NCBI GenBank assembly: GCA_029858605.1
Contig: JAOUET010000019.1
Coordinates: forward strand, 1-16,474
Reading direction: 5' to 3'
DNA length: 16,474 nt
Source of the DNA: Coriobacteriia bacterium
GTDB taxonomy: Bacteria > Actinomycetota > Coriobacteriia > Anaerosomatales > JAENZW01
Below the pieces are notes generated by a model. It was not told the DNA's origin. It saw nothing but the letters and a program-made list of their open reading frames with translations, and ran no database searches. How positions within the stretch are numbered: position 1 is the first letter of the stretch; each line of letters starts with the position of its first letter. The position numbers were made by a program, and so were the translations under genes. This document shows positions 1 to 7,356 of the stretch, piece by piece.

Positions 1-10
1 GCGAGTGCTC

Positions 11-1009
11 TCAGAGGGTGTCATGCGGTTCGAGAATCAGCTCCTCGGCAGACTCGCCCTCGACGGCGGCGCGCATTACCTTCACATCTGCGTGCAGCCG
101 CACGACGTCGCGTCTGAGCACGAGCATCTGCACGGCCAGAACCGAGAACGAAAGGATGGTCGCTCCGCCGAGGAACAAGACGATCATCACCGTCATGAGT
201 GGCCGCTCGGGATTCAGCCCACCGGTCAGATACACGCCGAAGAGATACGCGCCCAGTGCCAGGCTCGCACCCAAGAACATGAGCCCAACCGCCGAAAGCA
301 CACTCGCCGAACGTTCTATGAGGCTGAACAACAAATGGCTCAGGATAGTCGCTCGCGGACGGAACTTCGAACGACCGGCACGCCTGGTTCGCAGGACAGA
401 CGGCATCTCGACGATACGGTACCCGAGCGCGATGGCCTGGGACAGGATCTCCAGGTGGATCTCCTTGCCGTTCGCGCTCAAGTCGAGCGAGCGCAGCACG
501 GGTGCGCGGTACGCGCGGACGATGCCCGTGCTCGTGTACAGCGACTGCGAGAGAGCGCGTCGCAGCACCCAATTGCCCACGCGCGACAGAACCAAGCGCG
601 CGAACGGCACGTCCTCGACGCGGCCGCCGGGCATATACGGCGAAGCGAGAACGATGTCCGCTTCGGGATCTTCCTGCAGCATGCGGACCATGCGCACGGC
701 GTGATCGGCCGAGTAGCTGAGGTCCGCGTCCATCGTGACCACGAAACGCCCGCGTGCCTGCTGGAAGCCGCGTCGCATCGCGTAGCCGCGACCACGGTTG
801 GTCGCATAGACGATCGGGTGGACGCGAGGGTCTTCGGCGGCACAGCGCGCCAGGACATGGCCGGTGTCGTCATTGCTGCCGTCGTCGACCGGCAACAACT
901 CGAAGACCCAGCTCTGTTCTTCGAGAGCACTCGCGAGAACGCTGAGCGTGCTAGCCGCGTTCTCAGACTCGTCGTGCATCGGTATGACGATCGACACGAG
1001 CGGATCCAT
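11..1009 (-). CDS. Family 2 glycosyltransferase, polyprenyl-phosphate sugar transferase type, with two C-terminal membrane helices
   Basis: The 332-residue protein probably transfers a sugar from a nucleotide donor to a polyprenyl (undecaprenyl) phosphate at the inner face of the membrane, as DPM1/GtrB-like GT2 enzymes do. Visible GT-A features are the N-terminal strand VSIVIP, then VDDGSNDDT (residues 41-49), the metal-binding DAD of MDADLS (94-96), and a basic RRAGRSKFR segment near 209-217. Two hydrophobic segments follow at about 237-262 and 272-297, and the tail is charged and possibly coiled. I chose the ATG at 1009 because GGAGG lies 6 bases upstream. The frame stays open to 1624, but that extension is Ser/Ala/Arg-rich and unlike a protein. 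The gene is divergent from the cell-wall hydrolase at 1299. The family assignment is firm; the sugar and acceptor are not determined by the sequence. Confidence 0.88.
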   Translation of the reverse strand: MDPLVSIVIPMHDESENAASTLSVLASALEEQSWVFELLPVDDGSNDDTGHVLARCAAEDPRVHPIVYATNRGRGYAMRRGFQQARGRFVVTMDADLSYSADHAVRMVRMLQEDPEADIVLASPYMPGGRVEDVPFARLVLSRVGNWVLRRALSQSLYTSTGIVRAYRAPVLRSLDLSANGKEIHLEILSQAIALGYRIVEMPSVLRTRRAGRSKFRPRATILSHLLFSLIERSASVLSAVGLMFLGASLALGAYLFGVYLTGGLNPERPLMTVMIVLFLGGATILSFSVLAVQMLVLRRDVVRLHADVKVMRAAVEGESAEELILEPHDTL

Positions 1010-1070
1010 GCACGTCCTCCGTGACGCCGAGAAACTGGTCTCCCCAATGGGTGTACACGCCCCGCAAGCA

Positions 1071-1099
1071 AGTATACGTGCCCCGGCACTGCGTTTGCA
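1071..1099 (-). promoter_or_regulatory. Candidate promoter for the glycosyltransferase gene
   Basis: Read on the minus strand, a TATACT -10 box (1076-1071) lies 17 bases from a weak TGCAAA -35 (1099-1094, 3 of 6 consensus positions). Transcription would begin near 1064, giving a leader of about 55 bases. The -10 is good and the -35 poor, so this is only a candidate. Confidence 0.35.
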
Positions 1100-1213
1100 T
1101 ACACGAAGCGGGTTCCTCGATGGATATCGGATAGGACTGGGTATGCTGGACGTGGGAAGCTCGGTGCGAATTCGGACTAGCTGCACCGCTGGTACCCCTG
1201 ACCTGCGCATTTG

Positions 1214-1222
1214 TGATATGCT
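1214..1222 (+). promoter_or_regulatory. Candidate extended -10 promoter for the NlpC/P60 gene
   Basis: TGA followed by TATGCT forms an extended -10 element; no convincing -35 is seen at 16-18 bases. Transcription from about 1229 would give a leader of about 70 bases before the ATG at 1299. The leader is G-rich with possible small stems, but I could not match it to a known riboswitch. Apart from this element and the opposite-strand promoter, the 289-base gap 1010-1298 holds nothing I recognise. Confidence 0.35.
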
Positions 1223-1298
1223 TGGGTTCTGAGCCGAGCAGGCGGTGGTTCCGAGAGGAAGCATCGCTGCTTTGAGTACGGCCGGAAGGCTTTGGTTG

Positions 1299-2504
1299 AT
1301 GGCGACAAAGACTACACAGAATGCCAGACGCGTCGGCGCTCTTGCACTCGCGCTAATGCTACTTTGCACCGTCCCGGCGCTTGCCGAACCGGAGACGACA
1401 GCCACGCCCAGTCCCACCAGGACGCCGCCCGCGCAGATAGACGAACCCCTCGACGTCCCACTCGACGAGACCACGCAGGAGTTCCGCGACGAACTGGCAC
1501 GTCGCCAGGCAAGGCTCGACGAGTTCATGGCCCAGCTCGACGCTCTGGATCGCGAGCTCGCCATCGCTGCCGAAGAATACAACGCTGCGGCCGAACGCCT
1601 CGATATAACACGACTGAGACTCACGGAGACGGAGACCGACTTGGCGCAGGCGACAGAAGCCTACGAGTTCCAAGTCGCCCTCTTGAACCAACGCGTCAGC
1701 GCCATCTACCGAGAAGGTCCCCTGGGTGCCGTCGAGGTGCTCCTTGACTCCAAGTCCCTGTCCGACTTCGTGGCCCGCGTGAAGTTCCTCAACACCATCG
1801 GGCTAGCCGATGCCGAGGTCGCAGATGCGCTCCGAAGCCAGCAGGTCTACATGGAGCAGAAAGCCAACGATCTCGAGGACGCCGAGATGCAGGCCGAGTC
1901 GATCGAGTTCGACCTGAAGGCCCGCCAGATCGAGGTCATGCTTCGCATCCAGGAGCGTCAGATGATGCTCACTCAGGCGCAGGAGGACGTCCTGGATCTG
2001 CTCACCGAGGAAGCGCAGCGTCGCCAAGCCGAAGAGGCGCGACTCCTGCGTGACATCCTCGCTGGGGCGGACGAGGCAGGAATCGTCGTGGACCCCGGCT
2101 CGCCTGTCGAGACGGTACTGGCCTACCACGGCATCCCATACCTCTGGGGCGGTGCTTCACCCGCCGGTTTCGACTGCTCCGGGCTCATGATGTATGTCTT
2201 CGCTCAGCACGGCGTCCAACTGCCTCACTACTCGGGAAGCCAATTCCTTATGGGTGAGAAGGTCGCCCCGGCAGGCCTTCAGCCCGGCGACGCCGTGTTC
2301 TTCGGCTCGCCGATCCATCACGTGGGCATGTACGTCGGAGGCGGATACTTCGTCCACGCGCCGAGGACGGGTGACTACGTCAAGCTCTCGCCACTCGCCG
2401 ACCGCAACGACTACGCCGGCGCGCGTCGCTATCCGTGGCAGCCAAGACTGACTCCGCCGGCCGGACTCGAAGCGCAATCGGCTGGCGCGGTTTCGGCGGA
2501 GTAG
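1299..2504 (+). CDS. Secreted coiled-coil NlpC/P60 peptidoglycan hydrolase
   Basis: The 401-residue exported enzyme probably cleaves peptide stems in peptidoglycan during growth or division. A signal peptide (basic start, hydrophobic 13-25, cleavage after ALA at 29) is followed by a Thr/Pro-rich stretch. A long charged coiled coil spans about 56-255 and contains a PcsB/RipA-like segment around 137-168 (YREGPLG, then LLDSKSLSDFVAR). The NlpC/P60 domain at about 268-380 shows FDCSGL with catalytic Cys293, HHVGMYVGGG with His341, and the third polar residue His353 in FVHAPRTG. All three catalytic positions are intact. I prefer the ATG at 1299 because it places a normal signal peptide at the N-terminus and has GGAAGG about 10 bases upstream; a GTG at 1245 would add 18 residues. 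In the family, such coiled coils often hold the hydrolase inactive until a divisome partner (FtsEX-like) engages; no such partner lies here. Confidence 0.92.
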   Translation: MATKTTQNARRVGALALALMLLCTVPALAEPETTATPSPTRTPPAQIDEPLDVPLDETTQEFRDELARRQARLDEFMAQLDALDRELAIAAEEYNAAAERLDITRLRLTETETDLAQATEAYEFQVALLNQRVSAIYREGPLGAVEVLLDSKSLSDFVARVKFLNTIGLADAEVADALRSQQVYMEQKANDLEDAEMQAESIEFDLKARQIEVMLRIQERQMMLTQAQEDVLDLLTEEAQRRQAEEARLLRDILAGADEAGIVVDPGSPVETVLAYHGIPYLWGGASPAGFDCSGLMMYVFAQHGVQLPHYSGSQFLMGEKVAPAGLQPGDAVFFGSPIHHVGMYVGGGYFVHAPRTGDYVKLSPLADRNDYAGARRYPWQPRLTPPAGLEAQSAGAVSAE

Positions 2505-2528
2505 CGCCGCTGAATCACACTCTCTTCT

Positions 2529-2550
2529 GCGGAATCCGTACCGCTTCCGC
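2529..2550 (+). terminator. Weak inverted repeat after the NlpC/P60 gene
   Basis: GCGGAA (2529-2534) pairs with TTCCGC (2545-2550) around a 10-base loop, 25 bases after the stop codon, followed by TTCTGTGTGT. The stem is only 6 pairs and the T run is interrupted, so it is a possible rather than a convincing terminator. The rest of the gap to 2673 shows no clear promoter. Confidence 0.25.
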
Positions 2551-2673
2551 TTCTGTGTGTGGATTCCCACCCACTGATGGGGTATCTGTCTGCTATCGTC
2601 GCAAGACAGGGGCGTGGCTGCCGGTCATGCTTGCGAGCGACGTGGTCGCAGTGCCTGGTGAACGGAGAAGCGA

Positions 2674-4116
2674 TTGAGGGAGACCGTCGAGGCTGCGCTC
2701 GATGCGGCACGTGTGGCCGGTGCCTCGTACGCCGACGCACGAATCGTAGATACGACCGATGAGAGCGTCAGCGTTTCGAATGGTCGAGTGGAGGGCGTGG
2801 AGTCGTCGGTATCCGCGGGCGTCGGGGTTCGCGTGCTCCTCGAAGGGGCATGGGGCTTCGCGTCCACCGCCGACACTTCGCGCTCCGGGGTTGACGATTG
2901 CGCGCGCCGCGCAACCGACATCGCGCGGGCTTCCGGCTTGGTGCCGGGGAACCCGGTGCACCTCGCCGAGCTTACGCCGGTCATCGACACGTGGCACGGA
3001 CCTTGTCAGAAGGACCCGTTCGACGTGAGCATCGAAGACAAACTCGGCGTTCTTCTCGCGGCGGACGAGTATCTCCGCGCCGAGGCTGCCGTGAAGATCA
3101 CCAAGTCGAAGCTCGGCTTCCAGAAGGTCAGGAAGTGGTTCGGCTCGACCGAGGGCAGCTACATCGAACAGGAGTACGTCGAGTCAGGTGGCGGAATCGT
3201 CGCGTATGCCATCAAGGACGGCGAGGTGCTGCCTCGGAGCTACCCGAACTCGCACGGCGGGCAGTGGGTCCAGGGTGGCTGGGAGTCCATCGAGTCCCTG
3301 GACCTGGTGGGCAACGCTCCCCGCATCGCCGAGGAGGCAGCGGCGCTGTTGGCAGCCCAATCGTGTCCGATCGGAGAGGTCGACCTCATCATCGATGCGA
3401 CACAACTCGCCCTCCAGGTGCACGAATCCATCGGGCACCCCACGGAACTCGACCGCGTGCTCGGCGACGAAACCGCCTTCGCGGGAACCTCGTTTCTCAC
3501 TCTCGAGGATCTCGGGGTCCTGCGCTACGGGTCGGATCACGTGAGCGTCACCGCGGACGCCACGGTCCCCGGCTCGCTCGGCTCCTTCGGCTACGACGAC
3601 GAGGGCGTACCCGCCCAGCGCGACTACCTGATTCGAAACGGGCTCTTCTCCGGCTTCCTGACTTCTCGCGAGTCGGCCCTAGCCATGAACCGCACGAGCA
3701 ACGGCTGCATGAGGGCAGACGGATGGAACCGCATGCCGTTGATTCGAATGACGACGGTGTCGCTGGAGCCAGGAGAGTGGTCGTTCGACGACCTGGTTGC
3801 CGACACCGACGAAGGACTCTACGTGGAGACCAACAACTCCTGGTCGATTGACGACAGGCGACTCAACTTCCAGTTCGCGTGCGAGATCGGGTGGGAGATC
3901 AAAGGCGGGAAGATCGGCCGGATGGTCAAGAATCCCAACTACACCGGAATCACTCCTCGGTTCTGGAACGCATGCGACGCCGTGTGTTCGCGTGACCACT
4001 GGAGCGTGTCGGGAGTGCCGAACTGCGGGAAGGGCGAGCCCATGCAGGTCGCCCACGTCGCACATGGGGCTTCTCCGGCTCGCTTCCGAGGTATTCGAAC
4101 GGGGGTCGGTCGATGA
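2674..4116 (+). CDS. tldD: TldD-type metalloprotease subunit
   Basis: This is the catalytic half of the TldD/TldE heterodimeric zinc protease. In E. coli the pair degrades unfolded peptides and trims microcin B17 and the CcdA antitoxin. The 480-residue protein shows the family zinc motif HESIGH (His250, Glu251, His255; bases 3421-3438). It also has the C-terminal Cys of the CGKG motif (Cys451) followed by AHGASPARFRG, which in the family gives the third metal ligand. The mid-region pattern GSLGSFGYDDEGVPAQR (300-316) and the GLYVETNNSWSID segment (381-393) are also typical. All key residues are present and the length is normal. The start is TTG at 2674, with GGAG six bases upstream and a conserved-looking N-terminus directly after it. 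The stop overlaps the next gene by 4 bases (ATGA), so the two are translationally coupled. No peptide substrate gene is visible nearby. Confidence 0.95.
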   Translation: MRETVEAALDAARVAGASYADARIVDTTDESVSVSNGRVEGVESSVSAGVGVRVLLEGAWGFASTADTSRSGVDDCARRATDIARASGLVPGNPVHLAELTPVIDTWHGPCQKDPFDVSIEDKLGVLLAADEYLRAEAAVKITKSKLGFQKVRKWFGSTEGSYIEQEYVESGGGIVAYAIKDGEVLPRSYPNSHGGQWVQGGWESIESLDLVGNAPRIAEEAAALLAAQSCPIGEVDLIIDATQLALQVHESIGHPTELDRVLGDETAFAGTSFLTLEDLGVLRYGSDHVSVTADATVPGSLGSFGYDDEGVPAQRDYLIRNGLFSGFLTSRESALAMNRTSNGCMRADGWNRMPLIRMTTVSLEPGEWSFDDLVADTDEGLYVETNNSWSIDDRRLNFQFACEIGWEIKGGKIGRMVKNPNYTGITPRFWNACDAVCSRDHWSVSGVPNCGKGEPMQVAHVAHGASPARFRGIRTGVGR

Positions 4117-5453
4117 GACCCGACCCCGCCCAGGCGAGAGCGCTCGCCGAACGCGCGGTGGAGACTACTTCGGCCGACCAGGCCGAAGCTCTCGTCATGA
4201 TGGGCTCCACCGCTCTCACGCGTTTCGCCGGGAATCGCATCCATCAGAACGTCGCCGAGGACAACGCGGGCATCGCTATTCGCGCGGTCGTCGGCACCAG
4301 GACCGGCGTTGCCGCCACGAACCACTTGGACGTCGATGGCGTGAGAGACTGTAGCACCGCCGCCGTCCGTGCGGCGATGGCCGCTCCCCAAGATCCGGAC
4401 TTTCCCGGCCTACCCAACCCTGAGCCGATAACTGAGCTTGAGCGACGCTCAGCTGCCACTGCCGGATTCTCTGCCGAAGAACGCGCGACCGCCGTGCGAG
4501 CGATAGTCGATCAGTCCGCCAGCCGAGGACTCGTGGCAGCCGGCACGGTCAGCGTGTCAGAGCAAGCCTTCGCCATCGCCAACTCCAACGGCATAAGCGC
4601 TGCCATGCCGACGACTTTCGCCCGAGCCACGGTGTTGTCCACGGGCCCGGACGGCGGCACGGGATGGGCATCGTTCTCCGATCGCGACGTGTCGGCCCTC
4701 GCACCTGCGGCACTGGGCGACGAGGCCGCAACGCTCGCAGAGCGCTCCGCGAACCCGGGTGAACTCGAGCCTGGAGCCTACTCAGTCGTTCTTGCGCCAG
4801 AGGCCGTCGCCGACATAGTCAACTTCCTCGCCTACGCGGGCTTCTCTGCCAAAGCGGTCGAGGAGGGGCGCTCATTCATGAGTGGTCGCCTCGGCGAGAA
4901 GCTGGTTTCCGAGGCGATATCGATAACCGACGACGCTCTCGCAGCCGAAACGATAGGGCTTACCTTCGATTTCGAGGGTGTACCAAAGCGCGTGGTGAAT
5001 CTGATCGAGAACGGCGTTGCCGTGTCACCCGTCACCGATTCGTACTGGTCGGCTCGAACCGGGTCGCCAAACACCGGGCATGCCCTGCCGGCACCAAACT
5101 CCTACGGACCGATGCCGCTGAACCTGGAGATGGCGCCCGGCGAGGAGACTATCGACGGACTCGTCGCCCAAGTGGACATGGGTGTCTACGTCACCAGGTT
5201 CCACTACGTGAACATCGACGAGCCGGTCCCCGTACTGCTCACGGGCATGACACGCGACGGGACGTTCCTGATTGAGAACGGACGCCTAACGCGCCCGCTG
5301 AAGAGCCTTCGCTTCACGCAGAGCGCCATCGCTGCACTCAGAGACGTCGGCGGAGTGACGCGCGACCGCAAGCTCCTCGGCCAGGACGCTGGTGCGACAC
5401 ACGTACCCGGTCTTCTGCTCCGCTCGTTCGAGTTCACCGGTCAGACAGACTGA
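4113..5453 (+). CDS. pmbA: TldE/PmbA-type protease partner subunit
   Basis: The 446-residue non-catalytic partner of TldD pairs with it to shape the peptide-binding channel in the cytoplasm. It has the same two-domain layout: an N-terminal region with STALTRFAGNRIHQNVAED (31-49), and a C-terminal beta-rich domain with GVPKRVVNLIENGVAV and TGHALPAPNSYGPMPLNLEM-like segments. At the place where TldD carries HExxxH, this protein reads DIVNFLAYAGFSAKAVEEG, with no zinc motif. That absence is expected for TldE and is not a defect. The ATG at 4113 overlaps the tldD stop by 4 bases, with a GGGGG/GGTCGG purine-rich stretch before it. The tail ends without the TldD Cys. Family assignment is firm; the natural substrate is unknown. 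Confidence 0.93.
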   Translation: MRPDPAQARALAERAVETTSADQAEALVMMGSTALTRFAGNRIHQNVAEDNAGIAIRAVVGTRTGVAATNHLDVDGVRDCSTAAVRAAMAAPQDPDFPGLPNPEPITELERRSAATAGFSAEERATAVRAIVDQSASRGLVAAGTVSVSEQAFAIANSNGISAAMPTTFARATVLSTGPDGGTGWASFSDRDVSALAPAALGDEAATLAERSANPGELEPGAYSVVLAPEAVADIVNFLAYAGFSAKAVEEGRSFMSGRLGEKLVSEAISITDDALAAETIGLTFDFEGVPKRVVNLIENGVAVSPVTDSYWSARTGSPNTGHALPAPNSYGPMPLNLEMAPGEETIDGLVAQVDMGVYVTRFHYVNIDEPVPVLLTGMTRDGTFLIENGRLTRPLKSLRFTQSAIAALRDVGGVTRDRKLLGQDAGATHVPGLLLRSFEFTGQTD

Positions 5454-5527
5454 CCATCGCTCAACGCCTGTGCGCAGACGCGAGTTCGTCCGTCCGCGAG
5501 CACTGGACTTTGCCTGCACGAATACAG

Positions 5528-5560
5528 CGGGCTCCGGCGATCTTCACACGCCGGAGCCCG
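5528..5560 (+). terminator. Strong 12-bp hairpin in the convergent gap after the tldD-pmbA operon
   Basis: CGGGCTCCGGCG (5528-5539) and CGCCGGAGCCCG (5549-5560) pair perfectly over 12 bases around a 9-base loop, 74 bases after the pmbA stop. Neither side has a T tract, so it is not a textbook intrinsic terminator. Its position between two convergent genes suggests it ends or protects transcripts from one or both strands. Confidence 0.5.
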
Positions 5561-5616
5561 GTGGTGGAACCAGCTCGACTATGGAGGGGCGCCACGGAGA
5601 GAAGCTGATCCCGAAA

Positions 5617-5685
5617 GTCAGGAGGCTCGTGTTTACCTGACACCCTATGTATCGGAATGGCTGGATGCGCGCTTTATAGCCATTC
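5617..5685. repeat. Two further inverted repeats in the convergent gap
   Basis: GTCAGG (5617-5622) pairs with CCTGAC (5636-5641). GAATGGCT (5655-5662) pairs with AGCCATTC (5678-5685), 8 bases with a 15-base loop. On the minus strand both lie downstream of the zinc-ribbon gene ending at 5728, and the first is followed there by only TTTC. Together with the hairpin at 5528-5560 they make three stems within 160 bases. The 274-base gap 5454-5727 has no plausible gene and no tRNA. Confidence 0.4.
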
Positions 5686-5727
5686 AGCGGACGACAAACG
5701 GTCATTTGTGCCCTTTGACCAGGGCTC

Positions 5728-6525
5728 CTAGAATCCCTCTATGCCCAACGGCCCGAAAATCTCTTCGACATCGAGGCCGAGGCCCACAGCGACACTGAAG
5801 AGGGTCTCGCCGGCATTGTAGAACTTCTCGCTCTGCGCGTCGGTCAGGACGCTCTCGGACTTCTCCGCAAGCTGATCCATGTCGTCGGACTCATCTGCAG
5901 CGTCTGCGAACTTCTCGAAGAACTCCTCGTAGACCACTACGACTTCGAGAAGATCCGCATGCGTGTCCTCATACGTCTCCGGTGGATTGAGCTTCTCCAG
6001 GCGACCCTTCAAGTCACCCGCCGTGTCCGCCCACCCGCGGATGATGTCGCGAGCCTCTTCTATGTCTTCAGGTTCTGAACTGTCCTGCAGGTCCATCGTC
6101 AGGTCCACGATGTCTTCGACGATCGCCCCCGCCTCGGTCTCGTAGTCCTCCTCGCTCATTGTCATGTTCGAGATGAACCACCACGCACCACATCCGAGGA
6201 TCACCACGAGCACGACAGCGATTATCGCGATGAGCAGACCCGTCTTGCCGCCGCCGCTTGCGGGCGGCGGAGCCATGGGCGAGGTTGCCGGATACTGGGG
6301 CGGTGCGGCTGGCGGAGCTGCAGCCCGCTGTGGCGGAGCGGGCGGTGGAGGTGCCTGAGGGGGCACCTGCGGCTGAGCTGTGGGTTCCACGGGCGGAACC
6401 GGAGGTGGAACCGGTGTCGGCTGAACCGGTGCCTCTTCGGCAGAGGACCCCAGCGAGGTCCCGCATGCACCGCACGTGACGGCGCCTTCCCCGACCGGTT
6501 GACCGCAATTCGGGCAGTTCGCCAT
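5728..6525 (-). CDS. Zinc-ribbon, Pro-rich, single-pass membrane protein with an extracytoplasmic helical domain
   Basis: Function unknown. The 265-residue protein has four visible parts. A short zinc ribbon comes first, Cys4-x2-Cys7 and Cys18-x2-Cys21, as in MANCPNCG. A Pro/Ala/Gln-rich low-complexity linker spans about 32-90. One membrane helix lies at about 95-119 (TGLLIAIIAVVLVVILGCGAWWF). An acidic, probably all-helical domain runs from about 121 to 265. With the ribbon and linker inside, the helical domain would face outside. That domain matches the lipoprotein encoded upstream (6710-7189): both begin M-[ST]-E-[ED]-[ED]-Y and share an EPE-IE-AR stretch and a [DN]PP-x2-Y-x-DT motif. The ATG at 6525 has GAGGAGG 5 bases upstream. 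A hairpin and a candidate promoter separate the two genes, so they may be transcribed independently. Confidence 0.85.
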   Translation of the reverse strand: MANCPNCGQPVGEGAVTCGACGTSLGSSAEEAPVQPTPVPPPVPPVEPTAQPQVPPQAPPPPAPPQRAAAPPAAPPQYPATSPMAPPPASGGGKTGLLIAIIAVVLVVILGCGAWWFISNMTMSEEDYETEAGAIVEDIVDLTMDLQDSSEPEDIEEARDIIRGWADTAGDLKGRLEKLNPPETYEDTHADLLEVVVVYEEFFEKFADAADESDDMDQLAEKSESVLTDAQSEKFYNAGETLFSVAVGLGLDVEEIFGPLGIEGF

Positions 6526-6611
6526 AGCTGCCTCCTCATGTCGCTCGACACGCGTACGTCCTAGTTCGACGCGGCGTTGGGTTGCCGCACCGACCTCCGC
6601 CAGGCAAGCCC

Positions 6612-6642
6612 ATTATGCCAGTACATGGCCTTGCCCGCTCAA
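6612..6642 (-). promoter_or_regulatory. Candidate promoter for the zinc-ribbon membrane protein gene
   Basis: On the minus strand TTGAGC (6642-6637) and CATAAT (6617-6612) are 19 bases apart, and TGG directly precedes the -10, making it an extended -10. The start would lie near 6604, with a leader of about 80 bases. The spacer is long, but the extended -10 and the hairpin just upstream make an independent promoter plausible. Confidence 0.4.
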
Positions 6643-6656
6643 ACCGGCGAGAAGCA

Positions 6657-6685
6657 GCGAGCGCCGCACTAGGTGCGACGCTCGC
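6657..6685 (-). terminator. Hairpin just after the lipoprotein gene
   Basis: GCGAGCG (6657-6663) pairs with CGCTCGC (6679-6685). After one C-A mismatch the stem continues for 5 pairs (CGCAC with GTGCG) around a TAG loop. It begins 24 bases beyond the lipoprotein stop codon. On the minus strand it is followed by TGCTTCTC, so the T run is weak. A terminator is the simplest reading. Confidence 0.5.
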
Positions 6686-6709
6686 AGGCTAGACATGATG
6701 AGTTACGAG

Positions 6710-7189
6710 CTACTCGATGGTGACTCCCAGTTCGTCCGCGACCGTCTGGAGGTCTGCGGCCGCCTTCATGAAGTCCTCGAACATACTCTCGAGGCCTTCA
6801 AACGCAGTGCTGGCCTCCTCCATGCTTTCCGATTCATCGAAGGCCTTCTTGGCCTCTGTGAAGAAGCTCTCGATGCCCTCGGCAGCGCTCTTCAGCGTGT
6901 CGTTCGTGTCCTTGTACTTGTCGGGAGGATCGAAGCCGTCGATCGTCTTCTTGACGTCGCTGATCTTGTCGACCTGCTCGCCCAGTACTGTGCGGGCGTC
7001 CTCGATGGTCTCAGGCTCCTCCATGGTGTTGAATTCCTCCATGGCAGCCACGAGATCCTTGACCGCTTGGCCGGCCTCCTCTTTGTACTCGTCCTCTGTC
7101 ATCGGGCCGCCACAGCCGACGACGCCGACTGCTAGCACCGCGACCAGGGCAACCATCACCGCGAGTACGATCGTTGAGCGAAACTTCAT
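6710..7189 (-). CDS. Small lipoprotein with the same helical domain as the downstream membrane protein
   Basis: Function unknown. The 159-residue precursor has a signal peptide (MKFR, then hydrophobic residues to 24) ending in the lipobox VVGC with Cys26, so it should be lipid-anchored on the outer face of the membrane. The mature part (about 30-159) is acidic and predicted helical. It aligns end to end with the first part of the extracytoplasmic domain of the adjacent protein (5728-6525): MTEDEYKEEAG against MSEEDYETEAG, EEPETIEDAR against SEPEDIEEAR, and DPPDKYKDT against NPPETYEDT. I chose the ATG at 7189 because the SD GGGAGGAG lies about 7 bases upstream and the lipoprotein signal starts there; the frame continues upstream to 7231. 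The two genes look like a tandem duplication with the anchor changed. Confidence 0.85.
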   Translation of the reverse strand: MKFRSTIVLAVMVALVAVLAVGVVGCGGPMTEDEYKEEAGQAVKDLVAAMEEFNTMEEPETIEDARTVLGEQVDKISDVKKTIDGFDPPDKYKDTNDTLKSAAEGIESFFTEAKKAFDESESMEEASTAFEGLESMFEDFMKAAADLQTVADELGVTIE

Positions 7190-7356
7190 TCTGATCTCCT
7201 CCCTGGACGCGTCCAACGTCCACGACGGCAAACGTGCGAACGGTCTACCGTGAGACCGGTTTGCACCCTTTCCAATGACGCTACTGCCACAGTGTACCCT
7301 TATGCGAACCCAACGTGTCGCGACGCAATGATTCCGACGGCAATCCCGGGAAGGCG
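7190..7356. other. Intergenic stretch between the ATPase operon end and the lipoprotein gene
   Basis: This is the leader of the lipoprotein gene and the trailer of the ATPase operon, both on the minus strand. It holds a perfect 10-base palindrome GGACGCGTCC (7205-7214) just before the lipoprotein SD. It also holds an imperfect stem, AACGGTCT (7239-7246) with AGACCGGTT (7253-7261, one bulge). A TACACT box lies at 7296-7291 on the minus strand but lacks a convincing -35. There is no clear terminator after the ATPase operon, so read-through into the lipoprotein gene is possible. Confidence 0.3.

Noticed and set aside
5..1024. Plus-strand open frame of 339 codons opposite the glycosyltransferase
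   Set aside because: It is antisense to a gene with intact GT2 motifs and reads as His/Arg/Glu-rich shadow sequence.
1010..1624. N-terminal extension of the glycosyltransferase frame to 1624
   Set aside because: The added residues are Ser/Ala/Arg-rich and overlap the hydrolase gene on the other strand; the ATG at 1009 has a strong SD and begins the GT2 fold exactly.
4795..4870. Missing HExxxH in the second protease gene, first read as an inactivated TldD
   Set aside because: TldE/PmbA proteins normally lack the motif; the TldD partner next to it keeps all ligands.
5454..5727. Possible tRNA or small structured RNA in the convergent gap
   Set aside because: No T-loop GTTCRANNC, acceptor stem or known RNA core could be found; only separate simple stems are visible.
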